This document shows, in pieces, positions 47,216 to 59,560 of a stretch of DNA of 64,000 nucleotides (position 1 is its first letter; each line of letters starts with the position of its first letter). The DNA lies in NCBI GenBank assembly GCA_034401795.1, contig CM067372.1, forward strand, positions 40,962,429 to 41,026,428, given 5' to 3'. Both the position numbers and the translations under genes were made by a program. The notes under the pieces were generated by a model that worked only from the letters and a program-made list of their open reading frames with translations, made no database searches and was not told where the DNA came from. The stretch is from Chaetoderma sp. LZ-2023a (Eukaryota; Mollusca; Caudofoveata; Chaetodermatida; Chaetodermatidae).

Positions 47216-47299
47216 ACAGAAACATTGTATTTATGTATTTCAAGCGATAATTCAAGTGAATACCTGAAACCGGAAGTCCATTGAAATCCTATGTATGGT

Positions 47300-47872
47300 G
47301 ATAGAAAGACGATATTGCCCAGCATGATTCCCCAAGATTTCAGTGGTTGCTAGGAACCCCTTTAACTCAGAGCTGATTGGTTAACGTTGATCATTATGTT
47401 CTGGCGAACCTTAATTATGATGTCAATAACATATGTTTAGAATGTTTTGGTGAGGAGAGGGAGGAGTTTGATTGTGACATCACTGGCTTCAAAATAGTAT
47501 TACATCATTGAATTATTACGTCATAAATAAATTGCTCACTTGTATCATTTGTGCTGAAGATTTGGCAAAATAGTAAATTCAATAAATGTATCATTCCAAA
47601 TATTTAAAACACAGTCTGGATTCATTCCTGAATTTTCTAGATCTAATAAAACGCACATATGAAGGCAAAGAAAACATATCGCTACCAACATCATCTAATC
47701 ATTTCTATATAAACCCTGTTTGCTTGAATTTTGTACTATAAAATTATCAGGAAATACTGATTCTATTCGTGGAAAATCCATAGCAACCATTGAAATCTCG
47801 TGAAATCTCACCGCTAACAGTATTTCATGAGATTTCAGCGGCCCCTAAGCTGCAGTCCAGCCATCGTATCTC
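47300..47872. mobile_element. hAT-like MITE, second copy (left end missing)
   Basis: Aligns with 31320-31893: GATTTCAGTGGTTGCTAGGAA, AACTCAGAGCT, GGAGTTTGATTGTGAC, CATTCCAAATATTTAAA, TCATCTAATCATTTCTATA and the right end GCGGCCCCTAAGCTGCAGTC. The left TIR is replaced by unrelated sequence, so no target duplication can be read. Confidence 0.75.
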
Positions 47873-49109
47873 TCATTGGGACTAGTCCACTTTACCATGA
47901 TGTTTACAGTCCACGAATAATTAATGGCGGATGAAATAAGGAAACCTTACACGATCAACAAGATTTGCTGAGGTCTTAGTTGTGGCTAGGAATCAGAATT
48001 CTATTTAATGCACAGGAATTGGTTAACATCTGTCACGTTATTAATCTTTAGATAATCTTATTAATCTTTAGATAAATAACATGATGTTCATTTTTATCTC
48101 GCCTTCAGAAAATGGTTTCATCAGTGGCAGGTTGAGGACTACAAATCCTATACTCCCGTCTCATATTCTTGCAGGTTCTATATTCTCGCGGTATTGTGAT
48201 TTTTTGCTATAAATAAAAACCAATGCCCCTTGCCATCTTTCCCGTGGCGACGTTGTAACCAGGAAGTCAAAGATGCTCACAATTAATTTTTTCCCAAAAA
48301 TGTCCCTCTTATTAGTGAGTAAAATAGAAAGCAACTATGTACCCAAAAAAAGTTGCTATTATAATATACGCACATATTTACCCTGCTTCCAGAACCCATC
48401 AATAACTCACAAAAATCTAATATATAAAACTTCTAGCAGACTGAATCATATGTACTCACTAATTTACGTCAGCGACGTCAAAGCCTGTGATCAGGCCTGA
48501 CTGTTGGATGGTTAAAGTGTGTGGAAAAATTACGGGTCACCATTTATAATTTATGCTATCATGTAATAGTTTTAGCATATATATGGTATGAGCGAATCAA
48601 GATTTTAACCAATTTTCAAATTAATTATTAATAACTATTAACCTGAAAAGCATTCTTGGTATTTGCTCAGTACTTTGACTACGCTGGTCCGCTGTAGATA
48701 ATGTTCTTTGTTCACTGCGAGAATATGGTCAGCAGCGTTCTGCCCACACTGGTCGGGATTAGCCACCACTCAACAATTTTAAGCAGCACTAAAGACTAAA
48801 CTGTCTTTTTAACCACCACTTTTCACATATTTTGTTGAAATTAAGGTTTATTTCAAGGAACGTTGTAAAATTTCCATAAAAATGTCCGGCACTAATTTCA
48901 TCCTGGGCAGAACCCTGGGTCAGCCTGTCTGATATACGACCACCTACCCTGATGTGCTCCCGAGGTGAAATATAAACATTCCTATGTAGAAATTGGATTC
49001 AATTTTGTGAATAATTGGGGAAATAGTACTGACATTCAAATCCCAGCAACATTTCAATCGGGGAAGATTAATTTATTTTATTGTGATGTCAATTGGCATA
49101 ACTACTGTG
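47873..49109. other. Stretch without recognised genes
   Basis: AT-rich, with a local repeat TATTAATCTTTAGATAA at about 48040-48075. The first exon of UBE2S could lie here or further upstream, but I cannot identify it. Confidence 0.35.
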
Positions 49110-50610
49110 AGAATATGGAACACCATAATCCATGTCCTAGATAAATGGACAAACGCAATAGGGGATGAACACTCAGTCGATGCCATATACCTCGACTTCA
49201 AGAAAGCTTAAATTGACACAGTCCCATATATGAGGCTCATGGACAAGATGCTTGCCTATATTACATCCAAATGATCCCATTCATGGATGGGTTAACAAAT
49301 TTCTTAGCGAGTGAAAGCAGCAGGTGTCTATTAATGGGGAAGAATCATGCTGGATGGAAGAAATGAGCGGGATTTCTCAGGGAACTGTATTGGATCCCCT
49401 GCTTTTCATCATCTTCATCATTTTCTCAGGACTTAGCGAATACGGAAGAGAGAGGATTTGACATTGTTATCTGCTTTACTTATTTTCATAGATATTGTAT
49501 ATTAGTATTTGCTAGTTATTATTATGGAATGTACATGCCCAGCAGCTGTCAACTGCGATGTGCCACCTACAACTGCTAGGTTCTGGTTTAAACACCTTTA
49601 TAGGATAAGCATGCCCAGCAGCCACCAGTTGCGGTGTGCCGCCTACAGCTGATAGACACTGGTTTAAGCGTCAGCTACAGTGTCTACACTTTAAATTCAT
49701 CTTACGCTCCTAATTTACATTAAAATTTCTGTGTATTATCCTGTATATTGTTTGTATCCAGAGAAGCTAGGTTTGGTTCATTCTCGGTATCATGTGTACA
49801 GTATTCAATTCTGAAAAATTTGTCAAAGAGATAAGTTGTGTTTGGCATACATGAGTCCAGTTTGGCCTTGAATTCATTTAAGTTTTTGGCTTCCACGATG
49901 TGTGCTGTTGGGTGATTCCAGATTGGTGGGGTACATTTTGTAAAGAAATATTTTCGTAAGTTAGTGTTGCAGCTTTGGACAAATTAACTTGCCAAACCAT
50001 GTAAGCTAGGACATATATCTTTTGTCAGAAGACACAATGATTTTTCGAACAATCCTTAAAGAGAAAGACAGGCAGATTGGAATTAACTAGTCGAATGGTC
50101 AAATACATGGCTACTTCGATTATCAGACGCCATGTGAACCTAAACCAAACAACATTTATCCCATTGTATAAGGTGCTCAATGGTAGTCCATACCAAAAAT
50201 CATAGATACCCGTAGTCGAAAATATCCAGAGAAGAGCTACAAAACAAATACCAGGCTTCAGAAACTTAAGCTATGAAGACAGGGTTAGAAAGCTCAAGCT
50301 AGCCTCACTGGCTTATCGCAGAGTCCGAGGAGACATGATTGACATCTATAAGATGCTACCTGATATATATGACCCAGAGATAGGAAGCATATTTAAAGTA
50401 AGGAAAGATGGGGTCGAGCGGAATGAGGCAACACTAGGACATGGTAGGAAGATATTTCAATCAAGCGCAAGGTTGGAGCTAAGACAGAACTGTTTTCCTC
50501 TTTTCTTTCTGGGATGTTTAGAATAAGCTTCCTAGCTATGTAGTGGAATCACTATGAGTCTGCACTTTTAAAGCTTGGCTTGACATGCCCTCGTGAAACC
50601 AAGTCTTGAT
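49110..50610 (+). mobile_element. Degraded CR1-like LINE
   Basis: 49130-49440 translates as ..LDKWTNAIG..SVDAIYLDFKKA..DTVP.MRLMDKM, then EMSGISQGTVLDPLLFIIF, which are RT motifs. 50220-50590 gives ENIQRRATKQIPGF..LSYEDRVRKLKLASLAYRRVRGDMIDIYKML and a terminal NKLPS.VVES..FK.WLD block. Stops and frameshifts are common and the FADD region is missing, so it is an old, gapped copy. Confidence 0.8.
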
Positions 50611-50759
50611 GTATGACACACCAGATAATTGGAAACTGGAAGTAATAGCACACAGTATTGTGACTATGATGATCTAACCATAGAACCTGTGGTCAGAAAC
50701 AACTTAAGTAAGTTGCAAGGAATGAAGTGAAAATAAGTTTTGGTAGAGGGCAAAAAATG

Positions 50760-52545
50760 TTGGCGATCATTCTGGTTAAGCTGTTTTTCAAATGACATTT
50801 ACATCACCAAGGGGTTATCCGATTTAAATAAAACTTCACAGATTTGTTCTATGCGATGCTTATACCTGACTGGTCCACATCAAAATTGATATATATATAT
50901 TGATTTTTTCTTATTTATCCATACGTTTACCGTGTTTGAATATTTTCTGGGTCCAGGTTAAGTTTTTTGCTGTGATTAGGCTTTTTTCAAACAACATTTA
51001 CCGTAACAATGGCTTATGTGATTTGAATAAAACTTCACAGATTTGTTCTATATGATACTTAGGTCTATTCCACCTAAAAAGAGATTGATTTTCAAATTTT
51101 GTCACCGTTTGAACTTTTATTATTTTAGGGCTAATTTACATCCAGGTTATATGTATTATGCTGTGGTTACACTTTTTTTCAAGTGACAATTTAGGCAACA
51201 AGGGTTTTCCAATTTGAATAAAACTTTACAGATTTATTTGTGAAGTTTTATTCAAATTGGAAAAAACCCTTGTTGCCTGAATTGTCATTGTTCTATATGA
51301 TGCCTAGGACTAGTCCACATCAAAAAGAAATAGATTTTCATAATTCTTCCATACTTTTACTGTTTTACAGCATTTAGACTGAGATTATTTTAGGCCTGAT
51401 TTGTATCCACGTTGCACTCATAATGCTGTGGTTAAACTTCTCAGGCAACAATTACATCAATGAGGGGTTATCTGATTTGATGCGATAGTTATGTCTAGTC
51501 CACATTTGAACAGGGTAGGTACTGGTCATGGAAAGTCATTGAATTTGAAAGTTTAAATTCCAGGCCTGGAAAAGTCATGGAAAATCAGTGTTTAATTCAT
51601 AGGTTATGGAAAATGGTAATCGTGTAAAATAAAAAGAAATCTGTTGGCATAAGTCGCCTATATGCAATAAAAATTATGGCAACAGCGTATCAAAACAATA
51701 CTGTTACAAGAGGCAATATTCAGACATTTTGCATAATAACTCGGATCTTACTTTTAGAGCTATGTCATAAACACAAATCTCTTAGATATTAATTCTTAAT
51801 GGAGGTCATGGAATTTGTTAATTTGGTCATGGAAAAATCATGGAATTTCAAAGACAAAAAGATGTACTTAAGAAGAAAGTGCTTAGAAGAAAAAATTTTT
51901 TTATGTTTTTTCATCGCTTGAACTCGGACAATTTTTATGTCTTCATGTTAAGGATTTTTGGTATGATATTTACGGCGTTTGGACTCTGATTATTTTTATG
52001 GATGCTTTGCATCCAAGTTAAGCTTTTTTCAAATGACAATTTAGTGAACAGGGCTTTATCCAGTTTGATTAAAACTTCATAGATTCATTCTATGCGTTGA
52101 TTATATCTAGTCTGTATGAGAAAGAAATAGATTTGTTTTTAATTTAATGGTTTTGAAGGTTTTTATCTCCTTCATGAAGTGAAGAGGGATTTTGGGTTTG
52201 CGGGAAAAATGTTGGCATTGCCATCCACTCTGGTTACGCTTTTTTCAAATGACATACATGTTCTCATTAACTGCTTGGCAGATTTCAAGCAAACTTTGCT
52301 TAAATGACTCCAGGTTTCCCACAACCTTTTCATAAACATTAATTAATAATTATTTATGCCTTGTAATCTCCTGTTTCTAAAATGTTGTACCGTAAAAAAA
52401 TCCTTGAAGATTATTTTTGTTGACCTTTAAAGTCCTCGAAAAGACCATGAATTCAATTTTCAAAAATCTATGGTAACCCTGGAATCAAGTGTGTTAGGCT
52501 TATCTTCCACTTGAGCACCACAGGCCCTTGGGCCTCATATTAACT
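50760..52545 (+). repeat. Degenerate tandem repeat (AATAAAACTTCACAGATT words)
   Basis: TTTGAATAAAACTTCACAGATTTGTTCTAT followed by a CTAGTCCAC word recurs about five times at roughly 180-300-base spacing (50830, 51030, 51220, 51300, 52060). An inverted piece at 51240-51290 makes a local foldback. It closes with AGGCCCTTGGGCCTCATATTAAC near 52523, the same type of ending as in the 21640-25070 block. Confidence 0.6.
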
Positions 52546-52579
52546 AGAAAGTTTGTATTCATTCTTTTATCTGTTTCAG

Positions 52580-52727
52580 TCATCGAATGTCGAGAATGTG
52601 TCACCACATGTTATTAAGCAGGTGGCCAAAGAGTTGACACAGTTGAGTGGTGAACCTCCAGAAGGGATTAAAGTCTTTCTCAATGATGAAGATGTCACAG
52701 ATATTCAAGCTGCTATTGATGGACCAG
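52580..52727 (+). CDS. UBE2S: UBE2S, first recognisable coding exon
   Basis: Encodes [19 protein letters not shown] and on to AIDGP, matching the N-terminus of ubiquitin-conjugating enzyme E2 S, which elongates K11-linked chains on APC/C substrates in mitosis. Acceptor TTTATCTGTTTCAG precedes 52580; donor G|GTCTGA starts at 52728; 148 nt, leaving one base for the next exon. Aligned with the human protein (M-N-S-N-V-E-N), the exon starts one residue after Met, so the missing upstream exon probably supplies little more than the start codon and 5' UTR. No in-frame start here is credible: the ATG at 52553 lies in the polypyrimidine tract. Confidence 0.92.
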
Positions 52728-53429
52728 GTCTGATAACGAAATATTTTTTATTAGATAAACAACTGACCATTTAGACACAGATATGTGGATGAATTAATCC
52801 TTTAGTGTAGAGGATAAATTAAAATGTAGAGTCCATATGTTTGTAGCGCCCGTTGTTGAAAGCTACACACATGCGCAAATGCATGCATGCGCGAGCACAT
52901 ACACACGCATGCACACACACATTCAGGGTTGGCAGCAATTTCCCGGTGCGGGAAATACCGTTAAATACCGCCCCAGGAAATACTCCAAAAAGCGGGAAAT
53001 ACTGGGGAAAACCCCCAACACTCATTAGTAGTAAATTTTAAACTAAATATCTTAGGTACATATTAATCAAAGGGTCTAATATAGAAGCCCATATCTAATA
53101 CAGGTTGACATATGAGGGCAATATAGGCACATCATAGCATATCTATAACCTTTTCAACTCTACACAGCAGATACAGCACCTACTATTTACTGCTCAAAGG
53201 ATGTTTGTGGAATTTTTAGAAACCATTTTCAGTAGAGGCTGCAGCAACAACTTCCAGTAAAATAGTTTCAAAATATTAAGAAAGTTTCATGTCATGAGTG
53301 GTTTACTTAAACTGATATACAATGCACTAGCATGCTATACATGTACATTGTGACATAGAATATACAGGTCTGATAAGGCAATATTGTTTATTAGATAAAC
53401 AACTAACCATTTAGACACCAGGGATGGGG

Positions 53430-53585
53430 TCAATTCCATTTTATCAATTCCAATTCCACATCAGTTCATTTTCTCAATTCCAATTCCGTTTCCACATCAA
53501 TTCATTTTATCAATTCCAATTCGACCCAGACAAGTTCAATTCCAATTCCAATTCCATTTTATCAATTCCAATTCCATACCAATAT
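53430..53585 (+). repeat. AATTCC-rich minisatellite
   Basis: Repeated TCAATTCCAATTCCA units with interspersed CATTTTATCAATTCC, about 150 bases, in the large UBE2S intron. Confidence 0.75.
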
Positions 53586-53704
53586 TTATTTGAAATCAAC
53601 ATTGTTATATTTTAACCCTTTAATGCCCAAGATTGGCCAAGAAAAACTAGATTTATCATTAGCAAATGTCAATTTTCAGGATAAGAGCAGACTTTAAAAA
53701 AAAT

Positions 53705-53840
53705 GTAACAATGCAATGACTGGCTCAGTTATGGAATCAGACATTCCACTGGTAAATTTTCAAAAATAGTCTCTTAGCATACATATATATGATTGTTCCT
53801 CAAGACCAGTGCAGAAGGTGTTTTTGGCTGGCTTCTCTGT
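53705..53840 (+). repeat. Hairpin repeat family, copy 2
   Basis: AATGACTGGCTCAGTTATGG, then ACTGGTAAATTTTCAAAAATAGTC and a CTCAAGACCAGTGCAGAAGG tail match the family at 19694. The left arm is degraded. Confidence 0.6.
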
Positions 53841-54229
53841 TAATATTTAAAACAATTAGAATTTAGAAGAAAAATTGTTGTTGCCAATAGGTAGTTTTTT
53901 CAGTCAAATTATTGTCCGAAAAGTCAACATTCAGCCGATCTTATTTTTAGTTCATTTGACTTAATTATAGCTTAATGCCAAGTTTTTTTCTGATGAATAG
54001 GCCTAAATTTTAATGTCACGTCTAATTATTATAGATACATGTAAACCTTGCTATATAAATGTTGCATTAAAAAGCATTAGAATACAATGTATATTGTATA
54101 TAGTACAGTACTGAGTGAAAGTATTGAGCCCATGTATGTAGAGTTTGAATAACACCTCTAGTCCAGGTGTCTGTGTTTTAAAAGCTAAGACACTTCACAG
54201 AGGGGTTGTTCAATGATTCCTTTGTTATG

Positions 54230-54960
54230 TAGGAGAGAATAGAATAGAATATTTTATTGGCACAGAATATTAATACAGAAAGACATAGCCAAGTGGACAT
54301 GACTTGTAATACATTTACACGCATGCGAGCACATGCACGCACACACGCGCACACATACAAAATACATAGTCACACGCACACACACAGACCGCATAAAAAA
54401 AAATTTACATAATTACATAGCACTGCATGAAGTCATTACATTAGTTGTCAGCGAGCGACATGAATAGATGGCGTATATTGTCTATCTATATATTTAGAAA
54501 AGTTCTTTAGATTCAGGGGGATAGATCATATGGGCACCAGCAACCCACCTTCATATATCTTTATCTGCATCACAGAATCACTGGGTGGAAGTCATAGCCT
54601 GCAAAGCGTGAAATCCGTGATGCGGTCTCAGATATTGGAAGTACCGGCTGCTAGTGACTGAGTACGGGACTGACCTGAAAGGGATGCTAGTTTGGTTTCC
54701 CGTTTTTCATTACAGGCACATTCAGTTAGCCAATCAAAATGAGTAAAATCGGCAAATGACTAGAATAATAATGACCTTTCTTCATTGTACAAGGGGCAAT
54801 ATAAAACAGTGTTTCTCGTCCTCAACATCCAAATTATTACATAATTTACAAATTCTCGCCTCAAACTGCTGTCTTAGGGTTTGTATGCCTGCCAAGTTCT
54901 ATTTGACGACTGTGAGGAGGGTATAATTACAGGGCAATTATCTTGTAATGTACTGCTTTC
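54230..54960 (-). mobile_element. LINE 3' end
   Basis: Minus-strand translation FEARICKLCNNLDVEDEKHC near 54810-54880 is the Cys-rich C-terminus of a LINE ORF2 (CxxC..VEDExH). Downstream comes a 3' UTR with CA-rich sequence (54310-54385) ending CCAATAAAATATTCTATTC, a polyadenylation signal followed by a short tandem tail. 5' truncated, inside the large UBE2S intron in antisense. Confidence 0.7.
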
Positions 54961-55334
54961 TTCACCCATTTCATTCCATGCAGATGATAGTTATTACTTT
55001 ACTGAACACTAATGCTAACATCTTGATGAATAATTTTAATACAATTTGGTTATCTTGGTTCTAGCTTATGTATTTGAAATCATTTTAACTAATTTGTATG
55101 GTTTTAAAGATGGCATGATTTCATAGAGATGAAACCCTGTTTCCAGGGAATCCAGAATGAAATAAGTTCAAGATCAGTGGCTTTGATTGAATAAAGGAGG
55201 TACAAAGCTCACATAGGATAAAAAGGTTAATTGGTCAGTGGTCACTGGTCAGGGAGAATTGAGTAAATTCAATAATGCATTAAAGTTCATAGCATTTATC
55301 AGATCTTTATTTTGTCAATTCAGAGAGTGAGAGA

Positions 55335-55500
55335 TTATTGTTGAAAATTTACCACTGGAATTACTGGCTTGGTTATCCAGATAGCCACTCCAGTGGTAAA
55401 TTTTCAAAAATAGGTTTCCATTGGCCTGCCAATGAACATTTCTCAAACTCATTGCAGAAAGTGTTTTGGCCAGCTTAGGTGTTAAAGTGTTAAGAGCTAA
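55335..55500 (+). repeat. Hairpin repeat family, copy 3
   Basis: GAAAATTTACCACTGGAAT..GGCT and CACTCCAGTGGTAAATTTTC form the stem, followed by the family tail TTGGCCTGCCAATGAACATT..GCAGAAAGTGTTTTGGCCAGC and TTAAAGTGTT. Confidence 0.65.
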
Positions 55501-55889
55501 CTTGCCCATCACTGAATTATCAGTATCTCAAATTCTAAGTCTTCAAACCAAACATATAACTAAGTTGTTAAAATTTATTTTAATAGAAACTGTTGCATCC
55601 ATAGGAGACAAAAGCATTCAGTCAAATAAATTTTAAAATATTCAATAAAGCATCTAACAACAGCTGGCATAATAAATATAATCAACCTGCATATAGAATG
55701 AAATGTGGTAAATGGTATCATATAGATTGATCAATTCCAATTAAACCCCAACCCTGCTAGACAGACATTATACCGTCTTGAATTCTCATCCTATTAGAAT
55801 ATTGATTTAAAATAGAGATCTAAGCTTATATTACTATACTATGCTGGTACATGTACATGTACAAAATGTATATTAATCTACAAACTGTT

Positions 55890-56530
55890 TATTAGTCCCC
55901 TTCCGGTGAAACCGAGGGGTGGGGGGGGACTATAGGCTTTTGCACTCCATCTGTCCGTCCATCTGTCGTAGTTGGTTTTCGGCACTTTTTCGCAGTCCTT
56001 CAATGTATTCAACTGAGAATTGGTACATTGCTTTGATATGAGAAGTCACAGACCAAGTTCGAATTTCAGCCGTATGCGTCAATTTTTGATGGAGTTATGC
56101 CCCGTTTTGACCCCTTATGAAAAATATCAGCTTTCCGCACTTTTTTTCGCATCCCAAGATATTTAAGGGAAAATGGCTTAGTATAAGGAGTTACAGATCA
56201 AGTTCGCGTTTCAGACATTTTCGTAAATTTTTCATGGGGTTATGCCCCCTTTCGGCTTATGAAATACAAAAAATATTAGTTTTCCACACTCGCAATCCTT
56301 GAAGGTATTTAACTGAGAATTGGTACATTGCTTTATTATGAGAACTTACAGACCAAGTTTGAGTTTCATGTGTGTGCATAACTGAAACTTGGTTTATTGC
56401 TTTGTTGTGAGAAGTTACAGGTGAAGTTCGAGTTTCAGCGGCTTCGGTCAATTTTTAGTGGAGTTTTTAACTGTCAATCTCTAAAGATTTATATCACCAG
56501 GTAGGGGACATGTATTGCAAAGCAATATTC
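55890..56530 (+). repeat. Degenerate repeat with GAACTTACAGACCAAGTT words
   Basis: Starts TTAGTCCCCTTCCGGTGAAACCGAGGGG, an ending style of known invertebrate repeats (from memory). Then GAATTGGTACATTGCTTT..TGAGAA(G/C)T(C/T)ACAGA(C/T)CAAGTTCG(A/C) recurs about four times at 90-160-base spacing. No coding evidence. Confidence 0.55.
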
Positions 56531-56669
56531 ACGGAATGGTTGTTTAGTTAGCCTTAGATTTCTATGAAAATCAATTCTCTGAGCTAGGCTGTCACCAACT
56601 CTCAGCTCATATACAAGTCTGATATTGCTCTTACAATGGAGCGACAGCAAGGTATCTAGCTACCGTTAA

Positions 56670-57720
56670 AATTTGACTAAAGGACGCAGTCTTTTTGTCA
56701 AAATACATGTACTAGAAAGGGGGGTGTGTCCTATAATCGAGAACATTCCTTCCTCACATTTTTCTTAAAAAGTCACGGATTATACCACGGAAATTGAACT
56801 AAATGTTACCCTAGACAATTCGCGCCGCCTGACGACTATGTTTAATGTATACTCAAAAAACACCAAGCGGAAGTGAAATTATTAAATTGGGCCTCCTAGA
56901 TATTGCTTATTCTTTAATACATATCACTTATTACATCAAAATTAATCCAGAATTTGACATAAAATGGCGTCGAGAAAAGATACGTGTATAAATCACGTGA
57001 TTCGCCTCCAATCGCAAAAAATCTTTATTCTAATTAGAGCGAGTACTCGGATCTAAATATTCTGAACTCGGAAATTGCTATATATCATCATTGCACGATA
57101 GGAACTGAATGTTCCCGTACCTGTTTGATAACCAACTCCCGTTAGCGCATAAGATTACACAGCGCCTCCAATCACAAAAGAGCCAGATAGCCAACTCCCC
57201 TTAGCGCATAAGATCACACAGCGCCTCCAAATCCAAAAGAGTCATTACAACTAGTGACACTCTGAATATTCCCATACCCGTTTTATAACCAACTCCCATT
57301 AACGCATAAGATTACACAGCGCCTCCAATCACAAAAGAGCCAGATAACCAACTCCTGTTAGCGCATAAGATCACACAGCGCCTCCAAACGCAAAAGAGCC
57401 ATTACAATCTGTTTCTATCACGCGATTTCTGTTTTCAAGGAGACATTTTATGCCAAAATTAGATTGATTTTGATGTAATAAACAATCTTTATTGAAGATA
57501 CACGATATTTAGGCGGTCCTATCTAATAATTTCTCTTCCACCATGATAATTTTTAGTCATGCATTAAACATAGCGCTGAGTGATGGTTATTTTTGATACA
57601 AATTTTCGATTTTTTAAAGGTACGTTTATACTTGAATACAAGTTTTTTTCGCGGATTTTGGTCAAATTTGGGACAGCATCCTATATTCGAGGGCGGTCTT
57701 TAGTCAAGAAATGACGGTAA
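56670..57720. mobile_element. DNA element with long inverted arms and internal tandem array, about 1.05 kb
   Basis: Outer ends TTTGACTAAAG..CGCAGTC / GGCGGTCTTTAGTCAAG are inverted. Further in, TTATTACATCAAAATTAATCC at about 56930 pairs with GATTGATTTTGATGTAATAA near 57463. The middle holds four units of about 58 bases built on AACTCCCGTTAGCGCATAAG..ACACAGCGCCTCCAA (57145-57410). Class uncertain; no transposase. A TTTAGGCGGTCC..TAATAATTTC block near 57510 is shared with the hAT-like element at 35141-36269. Confidence 0.65.
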
Positions 57721-58617
57721 TTAGGGAGTAAACTATTTGAGATGATAACATTTCATTCTGTTATATATACGATTATATACCAATATTATGTACTATTTAG
57801 TATTTATACTAAATTTCATGCTACAATATGACTGATTTCACATTATTTTCAACATTCTTTAGATTTCAGTTTTAAATAGCAATTACAATTTTAACATTTC
57901 TGCAACTTCAGAATGAAATGCATTCAGTTACATAGCACTAACTTAGATATAATGACATCCCAGAGAGTGAATTAATGGGCATTTATCAAGACCGCTACAG
58001 ATTACAGAAGCCATTTCTTGTCGACTTGAGTGCTAAAGGGTTAAAGCAAGTACACATCAGTAGGTAAAGACCTCAGAAGTTTACATTGCATGTTCTGACA
58101 GTAGTCAAAGCCTTAGATCTACTGAACTCCAAAAAGATCTATAGATGTTGATCTTCTGTCAAATATCCAGTCATACCTCAGAAAATTACAATGGTATTAC
58201 ATTGGACGTTTGGATGTTCAGGTTTGTCCGATGTACTGCGTTGAGCTTTAGTAGTTAGAACACCGTTCCTTATGCATAGTTTTGCAGCTTATGCATATGT
58301 CTCTAGATGATATTTACTAATGCTTGTCAATGTTTTCTTACGCATGATGAACAACCACGAGGTTAAATATATAAGCTTTCTACCTGATATCTTAGTATTT
58401 CCCAGTAGTTCTCAATATTTCCCAGTATTTGCCGGTATTTACCACTGCCCTAAAGCATGTGATCACACGCCGCACGCACGCACGGCGTGCACATGTATGT
58501 GTACCCAGAATCAGACCCCATACTTAGTGAACACACACACATACATTGTACACACATATCCAAAGCATATTCACTAATTAAATAGGTGTTGAAGACTTGT
58601 AGCATACATGTATCATT
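57721..58617. other. Intron stretch without recognised elements
   Basis: Part of the large UBE2S intron. It includes a CCCAGTATTT word series near 58400-58440 and a CA-rich piece near 58535-58560. Nothing else recognised. Confidence 0.4.
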
Positions 58618-59560
58618 ATACCCCGCCAAAAAATTTGGCGGGGTATTATGTAATAGGCGGGCGGGTGGACGGGCGGGCGGCAGAGTGGTTTCCGGATGAT
58701 AACTCTGTTACCATTGGTCGGATCGCATTGAAACTTCATAGTGTGGGTGGACTAGGTCTTGGGAAGAAACCTATCAAAATCGACGATGATCCAAAATCCA
58801 AGATGGACGCCAGTCACCAGTAGCCATCTTGAAAATTAGTTTCTGAATGATAACTCTGTTACCATTTATCGGATCGCTTTGAAACTTCATAGATTGGTTG
58901 AACTAGGTCTGCGGAAGAAACCTATCGAAATCGATGATGATCTGAAATCCAAGATGGCTGCCAGCCACATGCTGCCATCTTGAAAATTGGTTTCCAGATG
59001 ATAGCTCTGTTACTATTTATCAGATTGCTTTGAACCTTCATAGAGTGGTTGGACTAGGTCTGAGGAAGAAACCTATTGAAATCGCCAATGATCCGAAATC
59101 CAAGATGGCCGCCAGCCACCGGTGGTCATCGTGAAAATTGGTTTCCAGATGATAACTCCATTATCATTTATCGGATCGCTATATTAACTCCGTTACCGTT
59201 TATCGGATCCTTTTGAAACTTCATAGGGTGGTTGGACTAGGTGTGGAGAAGAAACCTATCGAAATTGACGATTATCCGAGCTCCAAGATGGCCACCAGCC
59301 ATGGGCTGCCATCTTGAAAATTGGTTTCTGAATTTCATTTATTGGATCACTTCCTACGGTCGTTGGAATATGTCTGGTGAAGAAACTTATCGAAATTTAC
59401 GATAATCCAAAATCTAATATGGCCGCCAGTCAGTTGCACCCATCTTGAAAATTGGTTTCTGGACGATACCTCCTTGATTGTTTAACGGAGCGTTGTGGCA
59501 CTTCATATGGATGACTGGTCTGATGGGGGCTGAGGAAGAAATAAATATTTTCTAATAGCT
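58618..59560 (+). repeat. Tandem array of about 150-base units with palindromic head
   Basis: 58618-58646 is a palindrome, ATACCCCGCCAAA and its complement. Then units with GATGATAACTCTGTTACCATT, ATCGGATCGCTTTGAAACTTC, GGTTGGACTAGGTCTG, GAAGAAACCTATCGAAATCG and AAATCCAAGATGGCCGCCAG repeat six to seven times, decaying toward 59560. Known style of invertebrate repeat; no gene. Confidence 0.7.

Noticed and set aside
52819-53041. Small frames around 52850-53040 with His/Cys/Thr runs
   Set aside because: Generated by CA/TG-rich sequence inside the UBE2S intron.
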